From NCBI GenBank assembly GCA_001577635.1, contig LSBP01000009.1:36612-100611 (forward strand): a stretch of DNA of 64,000 bases, written 5' to 3'. This DNA is from Halomonadaceae bacterium T82-2. Lineage in GTDB: Bacteria > Pseudomonadota > Gammaproteobacteria > Pseudomonadales > Halomonadaceae. Below the pieces are notes generated by a model. The model was not told the origin of the DNA. It worked only from the letters and a program-made list of their open reading frames with translations, and did no database searches. Below, piece after piece: positions 37,767-46,996 of the stretch (positions within the stretch are counted from its first letter, which is position 1; each line of letters starts with the position of its first letter). Made by a program: the position numbers and the translations under genes.

Positions 37767-39434
37767 ATGTTCCAACTGACCCGCAGCGTGACCTGGCGCG
37801 CCCTCCAGGCGCTTCACCGGGACACCGCCAACGACCGCATTCGCGACTACTTTGCCGCCGACCCGGCGCGCTTCGACAAGATGAGTCTGCGTGTCGGCGG
37901 ATTGTTCCTCGACTACTCCAAGCACCACATCTCCGACGCCGTCCTCGCCAAGCTGCTCGAGCTGGCCGATCACTCGGCGCTGGTCCAGCGCCGGGCACAG
38001 ATGTTCTCCGGCGACATCATCAACGTCACCGAGGACCGCCCGGTGCTGCACACCGCGTTGCGCAACTTGGGCGACGACCCGGTGATGGTCGACGGCCACG
38101 ACGTGATGCCCGAGATCAAGCGTACCCGCGAGCAGATCCGCGCCTTCTCCGAGGCGGTGCGCGACGGCAGCTGGAAGGGCTACAACGGCCAGACGATCAA
38201 GGATGTGGTCAACATCGGCATCGGCGGCTCGGACCTGGGGCCCAACATGGCCTGCCGGGCCCTGCTCAAGTACCGCAACCAGGACCTCAACTTCCACTTC
38301 GTCTCCAACGTCGACGGCGCGCACATCCAGAAGGTGCTGCGCCGGCTCGACCCGGCGACCACGCTGTTCATCGTCTCCACCAAGACCTTTTCCACCCAGG
38401 AGACGCTACTCAACGCCAAGACCGCGCGCCGCTGGTTCCTCGACAATGCCGGCGAGGACGCCGACGTGGGCGCCCACTTCGTCGCCGCCTCCACCAACCG
38501 CAAGGCGGCGATGGAATTCGGCATCCGCGAGGAGAACGTCTTCGAGTTCTGGGCCTGGGTCGGCGGGCGCTATTCGATGTGGTCGTCGATCGGCCTGCCC
38601 ATCGCCCTGTCGATCGGCTTCGAGGGCTTCATGGAGCTGCTCGAGGGCGCCTACGAGATGGACCGCCATTTCATCGAGGCCCCCAACGCTCGCAACATGC
38701 CGGTGCTGATGGCGCTGATCGGCATCTGGTACATCAACTTCCACGGCGCCGAAACCCAGGCCATCGTGCCCTACGATCAGGCCCTGCATCAGCTGCCGGC
38801 GTTCCTCCAGCAGCTCGACATGGAGTCCAACGGCAAGTCGGTGGACATCTTCGGCCACCCGGTCGACTACAAGACCGGACCGATCGTCTGGGGCCAGACC
38901 GGCTCCAACGGCCAGCACGCCTTCTTCCAGCTCCTCCACCAGGGCACTCGCTACGTGCCGATCGACTTCATCGCCTCGCTCAAGCCCGACGACGGCATGG
39001 AGGAGCATCACTTCGCCCTGCTCACCAACATGCTCGCCCAGGCCAACGCCTTCATGGAGGGCAGCCAGCAGGGCAGCCAGCTCGACCCCTACAGCTGCCC
39101 GGGCAACCGCCCGTCAAGCTCTCTGCTGCTCGATGAGCTGACCCCGCGCAACCTCGGCGCGCTGATTGCACTCTACGAGCACAAGGTGTTCGTCCAGGGG
39201 GTAATCTGGAACATCAATTCCTTCGACCAGTGGGGGGTGCAGCTCGGCAAGCGCATCGCCGGCGAGATCAGCGAGCGCATCGACGAGCGGGTTCAGGACT
39301 TCGACGCCTCGACCCAGGGCCTGCTGGCCCTGGTGCGTCAGCATTTCCCCGCCCATCAGGGCCGGGATGCGGGGCCGAACGAGGCGCCTGACAAGGCCAA
39401 GGCCAAATCCACCAGCCGGAGCAAGCGCTCATGA
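37767..39434 (+). CDS. pgi: Glucose-6-phosphate isomerase
   Basis: Cytoplasmic interconversion of glucose-6-phosphate and fructose-6-phosphate, 555 residues. Motifs: NIGIGGSDLGPNMA, VSTKTFSTQET, SIGFEGFMELL, the signature GPIVWGQTGSNGQHAFFQLL followed by HQGTRYVPIDF with the catalytic His, and the Lys in QWGVQLGKRIA. At the position of the E. coli/mammalian catalytic Glu (WGEPGTN) this protein has Gln (WGQTGSN); other bacterial sequences also vary there, so loss of activity should not be assumed. GAAGAGGA precedes the ATG at 37767. It overlaps the fructokinase by ATGA, pairing fructose phosphorylation with entry to glucose-6-phosphate. The C-terminal tail is Lys/Ala-rich. Confidence 0.96.
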   Translation: MFQLTRSVTWRALQALHRDTANDRIRDYFAADPARFDKMSLRVGGLFLDYSKHHISDAVLAKLLELADHSALVQRRAQMFSGDIINVTEDRPVLHTALRNLGDDPVMVDGHDVMPEIKRTREQIRAFSEAVRDGSWKGYNGQTIKDVVNIGIGGSDLGPNMACRALLKYRNQDLNFHFVSNVDGAHIQKVLRRLDPATTLFIVSTKTFSTQETLLNAKTARRWFLDNAGEDADVGAHFVAASTNRKAAMEFGIREENVFEFWAWVGGRYSMWSSIGLPIALSIGFEGFMELLEGAYEMDRHFIEAPNARNMPVLMALIGIWYINFHGAETQAIVPYDQALHQLPAFLQQLDMESNGKSVDIFGHPVDYKTGPIVWGQTGSNGQHAFFQLLHQGTRYVPIDFIASLKPDDGMEEHHFALLTNMLAQANAFMEGSQQGSQLDPYSCPGNRPSSSLLLDELTPRNLGALIALYEHKVFVQGVIWNINSFDQWGVQLGKRIAGEISERIDERVQDFDASTQGLLALVRQHFPAHQGRDAGPNEAPDKAKAKSTSRSKRS

Positions 39435-40414
39435 TCCCCGTCATCGCCTTCGGCGAGGCGCTCGTCGATATGCTCTCCAGCCGCCTCGGCGACGATGTCA
39501 CCGACGGCCCGGAGACCTTCACTCCCTACGCCGGCGGCGCCCCGGCCAACGTCGCCGTGGCCTGCACGCGACTCGGGGTACCCAGCCGCTTCCTGGGCAT
39601 GGTCGGCGACGACCGCTTCGGCCGCTTCCTGACCGCCGAGATGGCCAGCCACGGCGTCGACACCTCGGGCGTGGTGACGACCAGGGAGGCCCGCACCGCG
39701 CTGGCCTTCGTCTCCCGCGACGCCGACGGCGAGCGGACCTTCGACTTCTACCGGCCGCCCGCCGCGGACCTGCTCTATCGCCTCGAGCATCTGCCGACTG
39801 GGGTGTTCGCCGAGCCGGCGATCGTCCATCTGTGCAGCAACAGCCTCACCGAGGAAGCGATCGCCGAGACCACTCTGGCGCTGGCCGACATCGCCCGGCG
39901 CTCGGGCAGCCTGGTCAGCGTCGACGCCAACCTGCGCCACAACCTGTGGCCCGAAGGGCAAATCGACATCGGCCGCGTCACCGCCCTGCTCGATCGCGCC
40001 GACCTGCTCAAGCTCTCTGCCGAGGAAGTCGAGGCACTGCGCGGCGGCCATTCGGTGGAGGCCTGGCTCAACCAGCGCTTCGCCGCCGGCGTGAAGCTGA
40101 TCGTGATCACCGACGGCGGCGCGGACGTGGCGGTTCATCGACTCAACCAGCGCCTCGCGATCGCCCCGCCGGCGGTCAGGGCCGTCGACACCACTGCCGG
40201 CGGCGACGCCTTCATCGGCGGGCTGCTCGCCCAGCTGGCCGAGGCCGAGGTTACGGCCGAGACCTTCGCCGAGTGGTGCGACGACACCGCACGCCTCGAG
40301 CGGGCCGTGGACGTGGCCTGTCGCTGCGGCGCGCACGCCGTGACGCGCCCCGGCGCCTACGCGGCGCTACCGTCGAAGGCGGATCTCGAGCGGCTCCGGG
40401 GCGAGGCGGAGTAG
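39431..40414 (+). CDS. PfkB-family fructokinase
   Basis: Cytoplasmic ATP-dependent sugar kinase, 327 residues. Ribokinase-fold features: FGEALVDMLSSRLGDDVTD at the start, YAGGAPANVAVACTRLG, DANLRHNLW, and the second PfkB signature as DTTAGGDAFIGGL with the catalytic Asp. Resemblance to fructokinases and the ATGA link to pgi make fructose the likely substrate, giving fructose-6-phosphate that Pgi can turn into glucose-6-phosphate. 2-keto-3-deoxygluconate kinase is the main alternative. It ends 8 nt before the convergent esterase. Confidence 0.88.
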   Translation: MIPVIAFGEALVDMLSSRLGDDVTDGPETFTPYAGGAPANVAVACTRLGVPSRFLGMVGDDRFGRFLTAEMASHGVDTSGVVTTREARTALAFVSRDADGERTFDFYRPPAADLLYRLEHLPTGVFAEPAIVHLCSNSLTEEAIAETTLALADIARRSGSLVSVDANLRHNLWPEGQIDIGRVTALLDRADLLKLSAEEVEALRGGHSVEAWLNQRFAAGVKLIVITDGGADVAVHRLNQRLAIAPPAVRAVDTTAGGDAFIGGLLAQLAEAEVTAETFAEWCDDTARLERAVDVACRCGAHAVTRPGAYAALPSKADLERLRGEAE

Positions 40415-40422
40415 GCGACCTC

Positions 40423-41091
40423 TTACTCGGCGGCCAGCCGCCGCGTCAGCCAGTCACCGATGTCGGTGATCTGCTCGGGGCACAGGGCGTGGGCCATGGG
40501 GTAGGTGCGATAGTGCGCCGGCAGTCCCAGTTCGCGGACGCGGTCGTAACCGGCGCGCCCCAGCGCCTCGGGCACGATCGGGTCGAAGGTGCCGTGATGC
40601 ACCTCGACCTCGAGGGTCTGGTTGGCGTCGGCGACACCGAGCGTGTCGCCGGTGGCGAAGTAGGTGGACATCGCCAGCAGCCCCGCCAGCGGCTGCGCAT
40701 AGGTCAGCGCCGCCTCGTAGGCCACCGCCCCGCCCTGCGAGAAACCGGCAACGATGATACGCCGGCTGTCGATCCCCGCATCGCGCTGGGCGTCGATCAG
40801 CGCATGCACGGTCTGCGCCGAGGCCTTGAGCTGCTCAACGTCGACCTTGCGTGACAGATCCATCTCGAGGATGTCGTACCAGGCCGGCATGCGCATGCCG
40901 CCGTTGACGGTCACCGGACGGCTCGGCGCGTGCGGCAGCACCACCCGCAGGGCCAGCTCCCGCGGCAGGCCGAGCGCCGGCACCAGCGGTTCGAAGTCGC
41001 TGCCGTCGGCCCCCAGGCCGTGCAGTAGAATCAGTGCGGCATCCGCCGCCTGCCCGTTACGGGGTTCGATCACCAGTGGCTCGCGTGCCAT
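40423..41091 (-). CDS. Carboxylesterase / phospholipase family alpha/beta hydrolase (EstB-like)
   Basis: Small cytoplasmic serine hydrolase of 222 residues, of the acyl-protein-thioesterase/carboxylesterase II family. Oxyanion region LILLHGLGADGSDFEPL, nucleophile in GFSQGGAVAYE, acid in GTFDPIVP, His in YPMAHALCPEQ. The long loop VNGGMRMPAWYDI is also typical. The start at 41091 has a GGAGAAGG site. It lies 83 nt downstream of the SLC13-type permease on the same strand. Physiological substrate unknown. Confidence 0.9.
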   Translation of the reverse strand: MAREPLVIEPRNGQAADAALILLHGLGADGSDFEPLVPALGLPRELALRVVLPHAPSRPVTVNGGMRMPAWYDILEMDLSRKVDVEQLKASAQTVHALIDAQRDAGIDSRRIIVAGFSQGGAVAYEAALTYAQPLAGLLAMSTYFATGDTLGVADANQTLEVEVHHGTFDPIVPEALGRAGYDRVRELGLPAHYRTYPMAHALCPEQITDIGDWLTRRLAAE

Positions 41092-41174
41092 GCCCTTCTC
41101 CTCGGCGCCATGTCGGTTCAACAAGAGTCGGTTCAACAGAAGCGCCAGCCTATCACGGCGCCCGCCTCCGCGCC

Positions 41175-42944
41175 CTAGAACGGCCAGACCCGCGGGATCA
41201 GCAGCAGTGATGTGACCGCCACCAGCACGCTCAGCGGCCCGCCGACGCGCAGGAAGTCGCCGAAGCGATAGCCGCCCGGACCGTGAACCATCAGGTTGGT
41301 CTGGTAGCCGAGCGGGGTCAGAAAGCTCGCCGAGGCAGCGAACATCACCGTGACGGCAAACGGCATGACGCTCACTCCCAGGCTCTCGGCGCTGGCGGTG
41401 ACGATGGGGAAGGCAATCACCGCCGCAGCGTTGTTGGTCACTACCTCGGTGAGCAGCGCCACCAGCACATAGGTGCCGATCAGCAATAGATAGGGATTGC
41501 CACCGGCAAGCGTCATCGCCTGCTGGGCCACGACCGCCGCCGCGCCGGAGCTCTCCAGCGCCGCGCCCAGGCCGAAGGAGGCGCCGATGGTCAGCAGCAC
41601 CTGGGTATCCATGCCGCGCTTGGCCGCACTCACCGAACAGCAGCCGCTGAGCAGGCTGGCCAAGGCCCCCAGCATCGCCGCATTGAGCATGCTCAGCACA
41701 CCGAAGCTGGCCAGCGCCACCACGCCCGCCAGGATCGTCCAGGCCAGCCAGGCTTTCTCGTGTACCGGCCGCGCCTGGCCGTTGAGCGAACTGACAAGCA
41801 GGAAGTCCCGCGACTGGCGATGGCGCTCGATGAACGGGGGCCGCGCCTCGAGCAGCAGCACATCGGCCGGCTGCAGGCGCACCTGACCCAGGTTGCCGTC
41901 GACACGCTCGCCATTGCGGCACACCGCCAGCACGGCGGCCCCATAGAGGGTGCGAAAGTGCCCCTCGCGGATGCAGCGGCCGATGAACTGGCACTGGTCG
42001 GACACCACTGCCTCGACCAGCCGCCGTTCGCGAAAATCCTTCTTCAGGCTCGACTCGCCGAAACTCGACGGGCGCAGGCCGCGGAACTGCTGCAGTTCGA
42101 TGGCCGCCTCACGGGTACCGGCGAACACCAGCTTGTCGCCGGCCTTGAGCGTTTCGCCGGGGCCGACGACGCTGACCACGTTGCCGTCACGCTCGATCTC
42201 GACCAGGAAAAGCCCACTCAAGTGGCGCAGGCCGGCTTCCTCGACGCTCTTCTCGACCAGCGGCCCGTCCGGGTCGACGGCCATCTCGATGGTGAACTCG
42301 CGGGGATTCTCGAAGACCTGGGTGGCGCTGCGCCGATCGGGCAGCAATCGACGCCCGACCAGCAGCAGGTAGGCCAGCCCCACCAGCGTCACCGGCACGC
42401 CGACCCAGGCGATGTCGAACAGCTGCAACGAGGCGTCGGGATAGCGTGTGGACAGCAGGCCGTTGACCACCAGGTTGGTACTGGTGCCCAGCAGCGAGCA
42501 GGTACCGCCGAGGATCGAGGCGAAGCTCAGCGGCATCAAGAAGCGATGGGCCTTCAGGCTGCGCCGCCGGCTCCAGCTCAGCACTGCCGGGATATAGGTG
42601 GCCACCACTGGGGTGTTGTTGAGGAAAGCGCTCATCGCCGACACCGGAATCAACAGCCTGGCCAGCGCCCCGCTCTCGTCGCGCGGGCGGCCCAGCACGT
42701 AGCGGATGATCAGGTCCATGCCGCCAGTCTCGCGGATGCTGGCCACCAGCACGTACATGAACGCCACGGTGAACAGGCCGTCGTTGGAGAAGCCGGACAG
42801 CGCCTGCTGCGGGCTGATCACGCCCAAGGTCAGCAGGGCGATGACGCCGCCGAGCAGGATCATGTCGGCGCCGATCCGCGTCGTGCCCATCAGCAGGAAC
42901 ACGAGGGAGACGGTCGCGAGCGAGATCCAGGCATCGGGAGACAT
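41175..42944 (-). CDS. SLC13/DASS-type permease with two TrkA-C domains
   Basis: Inner-membrane anion carrier of 589 residues. Membrane helices at both ends flank two cytosolic TrkA-C (RCK_C) domains, one about FTIEMAVDPDGPLVEKSVEE with GETLKAGDKLVFAG, the second with DQCQFIGRCIREGHF and RLQPADVLLLEA. Family motifs SAFLNNTPVVATYIP and FLTPLGYQTNLMVHGPGGY, with TEVVTNNAAAVIAFP, match the anion/sodium symporters with RCK inserts, several of which carry sulfate. The substrate is inference. The start at 42944 is preferred over 42971, since it precedes PDAWISLATVSLV and has an AGGA site. Confidence 0.87.
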   Translation of the reverse strand: MSPDAWISLATVSLVFLLMGTTRIGADMILLGGVIALLTLGVISPQQALSGFSNDGLFTVAFMYVLVASIRETGGMDLIIRYVLGRPRDESGALARLLIPVSAMSAFLNNTPVVATYIPAVLSWSRRRSLKAHRFLMPLSFASILGGTCSLLGTSTNLVVNGLLSTRYPDASLQLFDIAWVGVPVTLVGLAYLLLVGRRLLPDRRSATQVFENPREFTIEMAVDPDGPLVEKSVEEAGLRHLSGLFLVEIERDGNVVSVVGPGETLKAGDKLVFAGTREAAIELQQFRGLRPSSFGESSLKKDFRERRLVEAVVSDQCQFIGRCIREGHFRTLYGAAVLAVCRNGERVDGNLGQVRLQPADVLLLEARPPFIERHRQSRDFLLVSSLNGQARPVHEKAWLAWTILAGVVALASFGVLSMLNAAMLGALASLLSGCCSVSAAKRGMDTQVLLTIGASFGLGAALESSGAAAVVAQQAMTLAGGNPYLLLIGTYVLVALLTEVVTNNAAAVIAFPIVTASAESLGVSVMPFAVTVMFAASASFLTPLGYQTNLMVHGPGGYRFGDFLRVGGPLSVLVAVTSLLLIPRVWPF

Positions 42945-43043
42945 GGCGGTCCTGCGGCTGAAGGGAATCACACCGCATTCTGACCGCCATGCTTTATATC
43001 ATGAAGTTATTTGTGGAAATTTGGCTAGACTCTAATCGCCTAA

Positions 43044-43185
43044 GGAAGCGCTGAATAAATTGGCGAGCGACGTAAAGCACGAGGCGTACGGAGCACAGGA
43101 ACCGGAGCCTATGAGTTATAGGTGAGGATTCCGAGCACCGCACAACGAAGTGATTTGCCCGCGCAGCCATTTATCCAGTGTTTCC
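43044..43185. mobile_element. 142-bp MITE-like element with imperfect terminal inverted repeats and CTAA target duplication
   Basis: The two ends form an imperfect inverted repeat of 26 bp with 19 matches: GGAAGCGCTGAATAAAT... from 43044 and, on the other strand from 43185, GGAAACACTGGATAAAT.... Both ends are flanked by CTAA (43040-43043 and 43186-43189). That fits a 4-bp YTAR target duplication as made by IS5-group transposases. The interior has no ORF; a short dyad, CCTAT-N5-ATAGG, lies in the middle. It is probably a non-autonomous derivative of an IS5-type element. The right flank CTAA contains, on the reverse strand, the TAG stop codon of opgH. Confidence 0.72.
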
Positions 43186-45237
43186 CTAAGCGCTCTCCGT
43201 GGAGGGCGGCTTCGCCCCGCCCAGCCCCCAGGGGGCCGCCAGCGATTGAATGGGCATGCTGCGCCGCCGCTCGAAACCGGGCAGAAGCTGTTCCGCGGCG
43301 ACATCGCGCTGTGTCATGGGCTGCGTTTCGCGCTCGGCGAGATCGCTGAGCACATCGGGCGTCATCACCTCGGCCGGGATGCACACCAGCTTGTGACGCG
43401 CCATCCACTCGCCCGCCCGGATGCTGCTGGTGTAGCGCAGCAGCGGTGCCGAGGCGACCATGCCCAGCAGTACCGGCGACAGCCACCAGAAGAACAGTGG
43501 GGCGTAGTAATAGCTGACCGCCCCCCAGAGCAGGCCCAGCAGGGTCATCGCCCCGGTGCGCCGCCAGGCCACGCTCCAGGGAATCAGCCGCCCGCCGCGT
43601 ACCTGGGAACTCCACGACACGGTGCGCCCGAGCAACACGCTGACCACGAACCAGGCGTGAAAGGCCATCATCAGCGGCGCGATGAGAATCGAGAACACCA
43701 CCTCCAGCAGAGCGCTCAGCGTCAGGCGCACGGCACCGCCGAATTCCCGGCGACGCTGGGCCAGGGCCACGATCACGCCCAGCAGCTTGGGCAGCAGCAG
43801 CATCAGCACGGTGATCACCAGCAGTGAAGCGATCATCGCCACCTTGGACTCCGGCCACTCCGGAAACAGCTGATAGCCCTCGTTGAAGAAACGCACCTTG
43901 GCCACCGCACGAACCACCGCATCCACGGTACTCAACCCCAGCATGATCAGCCACAGCAGCGAGGCCATGTAGGCCAGCGCGCCGAGCAGGAAATGCAGGC
44001 GGTTGATGGGGTGCAGGCCGCGGGCGAACAGCAGGCGCAGGTGCTGCATGTTGCCCTGGCACCAGCGCCGGTCGCGCTTGGCATAGTCGACCATGTTGCC
44101 GGGCAGTTCCTCGTAGCTGTCCTCGACCCCGGCGTGCAGACGCACCTCCCAGCCGGCGCGGCGCAGCAGCGCCGCCTCGACGAAGTCGTGACTGAGGATC
44201 TCGCCACCCAGCGGGGCCTTGCCCGGCAGCGGCGGCAGCCCGCAGTGCTCGACGAAGGCCTCGATGCGGATGATGGCGTTGTGGCCCCAGTAGTTGGCGG
44301 TATCGCCCTGCCAGACGCTCTGCCCGGCCGCCAGCATGGGGCTGTAGAGCGTGGCGGCGAACTGCAGAAAGCGCCCGAACAGGGTGTTGGAGCGCGCCGG
44401 CAGCGGCACGGTCTGCAGCAGCCCGAGTCGGGGATTGGCCTGCATGGTCGCCGCCAGGCGCACCAGGGTCTCGCCACCCATCACGCTGTCGGCGTCGAGC
44501 ACGATCATGCTCTCGTAGGCGTCGCCCCAGCGGCAGCAGAACTCCGCCAGGTTGCCGACCTTGCGGCCGATATTGCGCTCGCGGCGCCGGTAGTAGAGCT
44601 TGAGCCCGCCGGGCATGCGCTCGCTCAGCGCCGCCGCGGCGCGGCGTTCGGCATCGGCGATTTCCGAATCGGTGGTGTCACTGAGCAGAAAGACATCGAA
44701 GGCCTCGGCCTTGCCGGTCGCCGCCAACGACTGGCACGTCGCCTCGAGACCGGCGATCACCCGGGCGGTGTCCTCGTTGTAGACCGGCATCACCAGGGCG
44801 ATGCGCCGATTGGGATCGAGAGTTTCCGACAGCGGCGCGGCCCGCTTGAGGGTCAGCGGGTCACGCCGGGTGATGACGACCAGAAAACCGGCGATCGCCG
44901 ACCAGAACGACATCGTCAGCCAGGCGAACATGCACACGAACAGGGCCAGGATGGCCCCTTCCAGCACCGTCAGCCCGTTGGCGCGCAGGATGTCGAACAT
45001 CATGTAGGCACCCTGCAGGCTGGTCAGGATCGCCAGCGTGAAGAACACCAGCCGCCGCAGGCCGAGCATCGGCATGCGCTGGGCCGGTGGCGTCGCGCTC
45101 CCGGCCGCCGGCGCTTCGGCCGTAGTCCCGGAGGCGGACGACGAGACGGCTTCAGGACGCTCCTGAAGCGCAACATCGGGGGACGTATCCGTGCCCTGGC
45201 TCACCCCCGGGGCACGAGGATCAGTTTCATAGGACAT
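43186..45237 (-). CDS. opgH: Osmoregulated periplasmic glucan glucosyltransferase
   Basis: Inner-membrane GT2 enzyme that polymerises UDP-glucose into the glucan backbone, 683 residues. The cytosolic catalytic domain has the donor-binding and catalytic acidic motifs (MPVYNED, VLDADSVMGG, HDFVEAALLRRAGWEV) and the Q/RxxRW-type motif DRRWCQGNMQHL. About seven or eight helices flank it. It is shorter than the 847-residue E. coli protein, mainly because the N-terminal extension is small (PRAPGVSQGTD onwards). It overlaps opgG by 11 nt. The stop codon sits at the edge of the MITE-like element. Confidence 0.96.
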   Translation of the reverse strand: MSYETDPRAPGVSQGTDTSPDVALQERPEAVSSSASGTTAEAPAAGSATPPAQRMPMLGLRRLVFFTLAILTSLQGAYMMFDILRANGLTVLEGAILALFVCMFAWLTMSFWSAIAGFLVVITRRDPLTLKRAAPLSETLDPNRRIALVMPVYNEDTARVIAGLEATCQSLAATGKAEAFDVFLLSDTTDSEIADAERRAAAALSERMPGGLKLYYRRRERNIGRKVGNLAEFCCRWGDAYESMIVLDADSVMGGETLVRLAATMQANPRLGLLQTVPLPARSNTLFGRFLQFAATLYSPMLAAGQSVWQGDTANYWGHNAIIRIEAFVEHCGLPPLPGKAPLGGEILSHDFVEAALLRRAGWEVRLHAGVEDSYEELPGNMVDYAKRDRRWCQGNMQHLRLLFARGLHPINRLHFLLGALAYMASLLWLIMLGLSTVDAVVRAVAKVRFFNEGYQLFPEWPESKVAMIASLLVITVLMLLLPKLLGVIVALAQRRREFGGAVRLTLSALLEVVFSILIAPLMMAFHAWFVVSVLLGRTVSWSSQVRGGRLIPWSVAWRRTGAMTLLGLLWGAVSYYYAPLFFWWLSPVLLGMVASAPLLRYTSSIRAGEWMARHKLVCIPAEVMTPDVLSDLAERETQPMTQRDVAAEQLLPGFERRRSMPIQSLAAPWGLGGAKPPSTESA

Positions 45238-46867
45238 CGGGATTCCACAGGTAGCTCCAGGTTTCGGTCAACCGCTGACCACGCAGCGTCAGGGACAGCT
45301 GCATGTCGGCGGACGCGCCTTGCGGGTCCAGGGTGAACATGGCCCGCCAGGTGTCGCCGTCGGGCAGCGGCCGGACGCTGAGGTCGCTGACCTTGCCCTG
45401 GCTCACGTTCAGGTCGGCCTGCACCGGCTGCGAGGCGTCCAGCCCGGCCAGTTCGCCGCCGCGGAAGTCGACGATGAAGCGACGCAGGGTATGCGGCGGC
45501 GGCTCGGCCTGCCCCGGATCCGCCGCCCAGCCGTTGCGCATGCGGATCGCGCGCCCCAGCGTCTCGCCGGGCACGGTGGCGTCCCGGGTGGCGAGGCGGT
45601 AGCGATAATGGCGCGACTGACCGGCCTTGAAGGGCGTATCCGGCACCCAGTAGGAGACGATGTTGTCGTGGATGGTGCGCTCGGTGGGAATCTGGACCAG
45701 CTCGACGCCGCCCTCGCCCCAGTCGCCTTCGCGCGGCTCCACCCACAGGCTGGGGCGGCGCTGATAGGCGGCATCCAGATCCAGGTAGTGCTCGAAGTCA
45801 CGATCCTGCTGCATCAGGCCGAAGCCACGAGGGTTGGTATCGCGCAACTGGGTGACGTTCAGCGACGGCGGATTGGACAGCGGCCGGCGAATCCACTGCC
45901 CGCTCGAGGTGTTCATGAGCAGGCCGTCGGAATCGTGTGCTTCGGGCCGGTAGTCGTCGAAGTCCTCCAGGCTGTTCTCGCCGTGCAGGAACATGCTGGT
46001 CAGCGGCGCGACACCGAGCTTGCCGACATCCTCGCGGGCGAACAGGCGGGCGTCGACGTCCACCACGGTCTGGCGGCCGGCATGCACGTCGAAGCGGTAG
46101 GCGCCGGTGACCGAGGGGCTGTCGAGCAGCGCCAGCAGCGTCATGGTCGAGGCGTTGGGTTCCGGACGGACCAGCCAGAAGGCCCGGAAGGCCGGATACT
46201 CCTCGCCGCCCTGGGTCGCGGTGTCCACCGCCAGCCCGCGGGCGGACAAACCGTAGCGCTGTCCGCGCCCGGCAAGCCGGAAGTAGGACGCCCCCAGGAA
46301 GACGGCGATCTCGTCCTTGTAGTCCGGCGTATTGACCGGGTAGTGCAGGCGGAAGCCGGCGAAACCCAGCTTGGCCGGGTCGATCTTTTCCACCTTCTCC
46401 TTCAGCGACGCCGACTCGCCGCGGTATTCGAACATGCCGGGGTCGAAGGCCAGATCCTCGATGCGTCCGCCCTTGAGGACATGCATCTCGACCGGGTTGT
46501 CGTAGAGAAAGCCGGGATGAAAGAACTGGACCTCGAACAGCCGGTCGTCCCGCCACAGGGCGTGCTCGGGCCGAAAGCGGATGTCGCTGTAGGTGTTGTG
46601 GTCAAGCTCCTTGAGAAAGGCGGGCAACGTCGATTGCGGCGCCTGATAGTCGCTGTCGGCGAGCTTGCGGGCACGTTCGACGACATGCTCGAACAGCGCC
46701 TGGGGTGTCCAGTCCTCGCGGGGGGGCTGGTTCGGCGACGAAAGCGGAACCTGCTCGGCAGCCCTGGCCGGCGCCGAATCCGTTCCGCCAGAGGGCGTTT
46801 CCTGGGCATTGGCCACCGGCAAGCCCGCACACGCGAGCCCCAGCGCCAGATATTGCCACACATTCAT
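45227..46867 (-). CDS. opgG: Osmoregulated periplasmic glucan biosynthesis protein G
   Basis: Periplasmic protein required for glucan backbone synthesis and branching, 546 residues. Signal peptide NVWQYLALGLACAGLPVANA-QE. Conserved OpgG segments: YSDIRFRPEHALWRDDRL, FVEVQFFHPGF-like FEVQFFHPGFLYDN, FRLHYPVN, FLGASYFRLAGRGQRYGLSA, RDTNPRGFGLMQQDRDFEHY and VSYWVPDTPFKAGQ. It is the first gene of the opgGH operon and is divergent from the sulfatase-fold gene. A histidine/serine-rich linker is absent. Confidence 0.96.
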   Translation of the reverse strand: MNVWQYLALGLACAGLPVANAQETPSGGTDSAPARAAEQVPLSSPNQPPREDWTPQALFEHVVERARKLADSDYQAPQSTLPAFLKELDHNTYSDIRFRPEHALWRDDRLFEVQFFHPGFLYDNPVEMHVLKGGRIEDLAFDPGMFEYRGESASLKEKVEKIDPAKLGFAGFRLHYPVNTPDYKDEIAVFLGASYFRLAGRGQRYGLSARGLAVDTATQGGEEYPAFRAFWLVRPEPNASTMTLLALLDSPSVTGAYRFDVHAGRQTVVDVDARLFAREDVGKLGVAPLTSMFLHGENSLEDFDDYRPEAHDSDGLLMNTSSGQWIRRPLSNPPSLNVTQLRDTNPRGFGLMQQDRDFEHYLDLDAAYQRRPSLWVEPREGDWGEGGVELVQIPTERTIHDNIVSYWVPDTPFKAGQSRHYRYRLATRDATVPGETLGRAIRMRNGWAADPGQAEPPPHTLRRFIVDFRGGELAGLDASQPVQADLNVSQGKVSDLSVRPLPDGDTWRAMFTLDPQGASADMQLSLTLRGQRLTETWSYLWNPDVL

Positions 46868-46996
46868 GGGCGTTCCTCATTCCCAAAATTGACAATGCGT
46901 CCCTTCCGTTCACTGCCCACAATATAGCGGTTTGGCACTCGCTGCGCGTTCGCGCAATGATGGAGCTCCCCGTACCGGAGCCGGTGGCGGACACCG

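Noticed and set aside
43190..43230. Truncation of OpgH by the insertion
   Set aside because: The stop lies in the duplicated target, and the C-terminal sequence looks natural; there is no sign of lost domains, although the shorter length relative to E. coli was noted.
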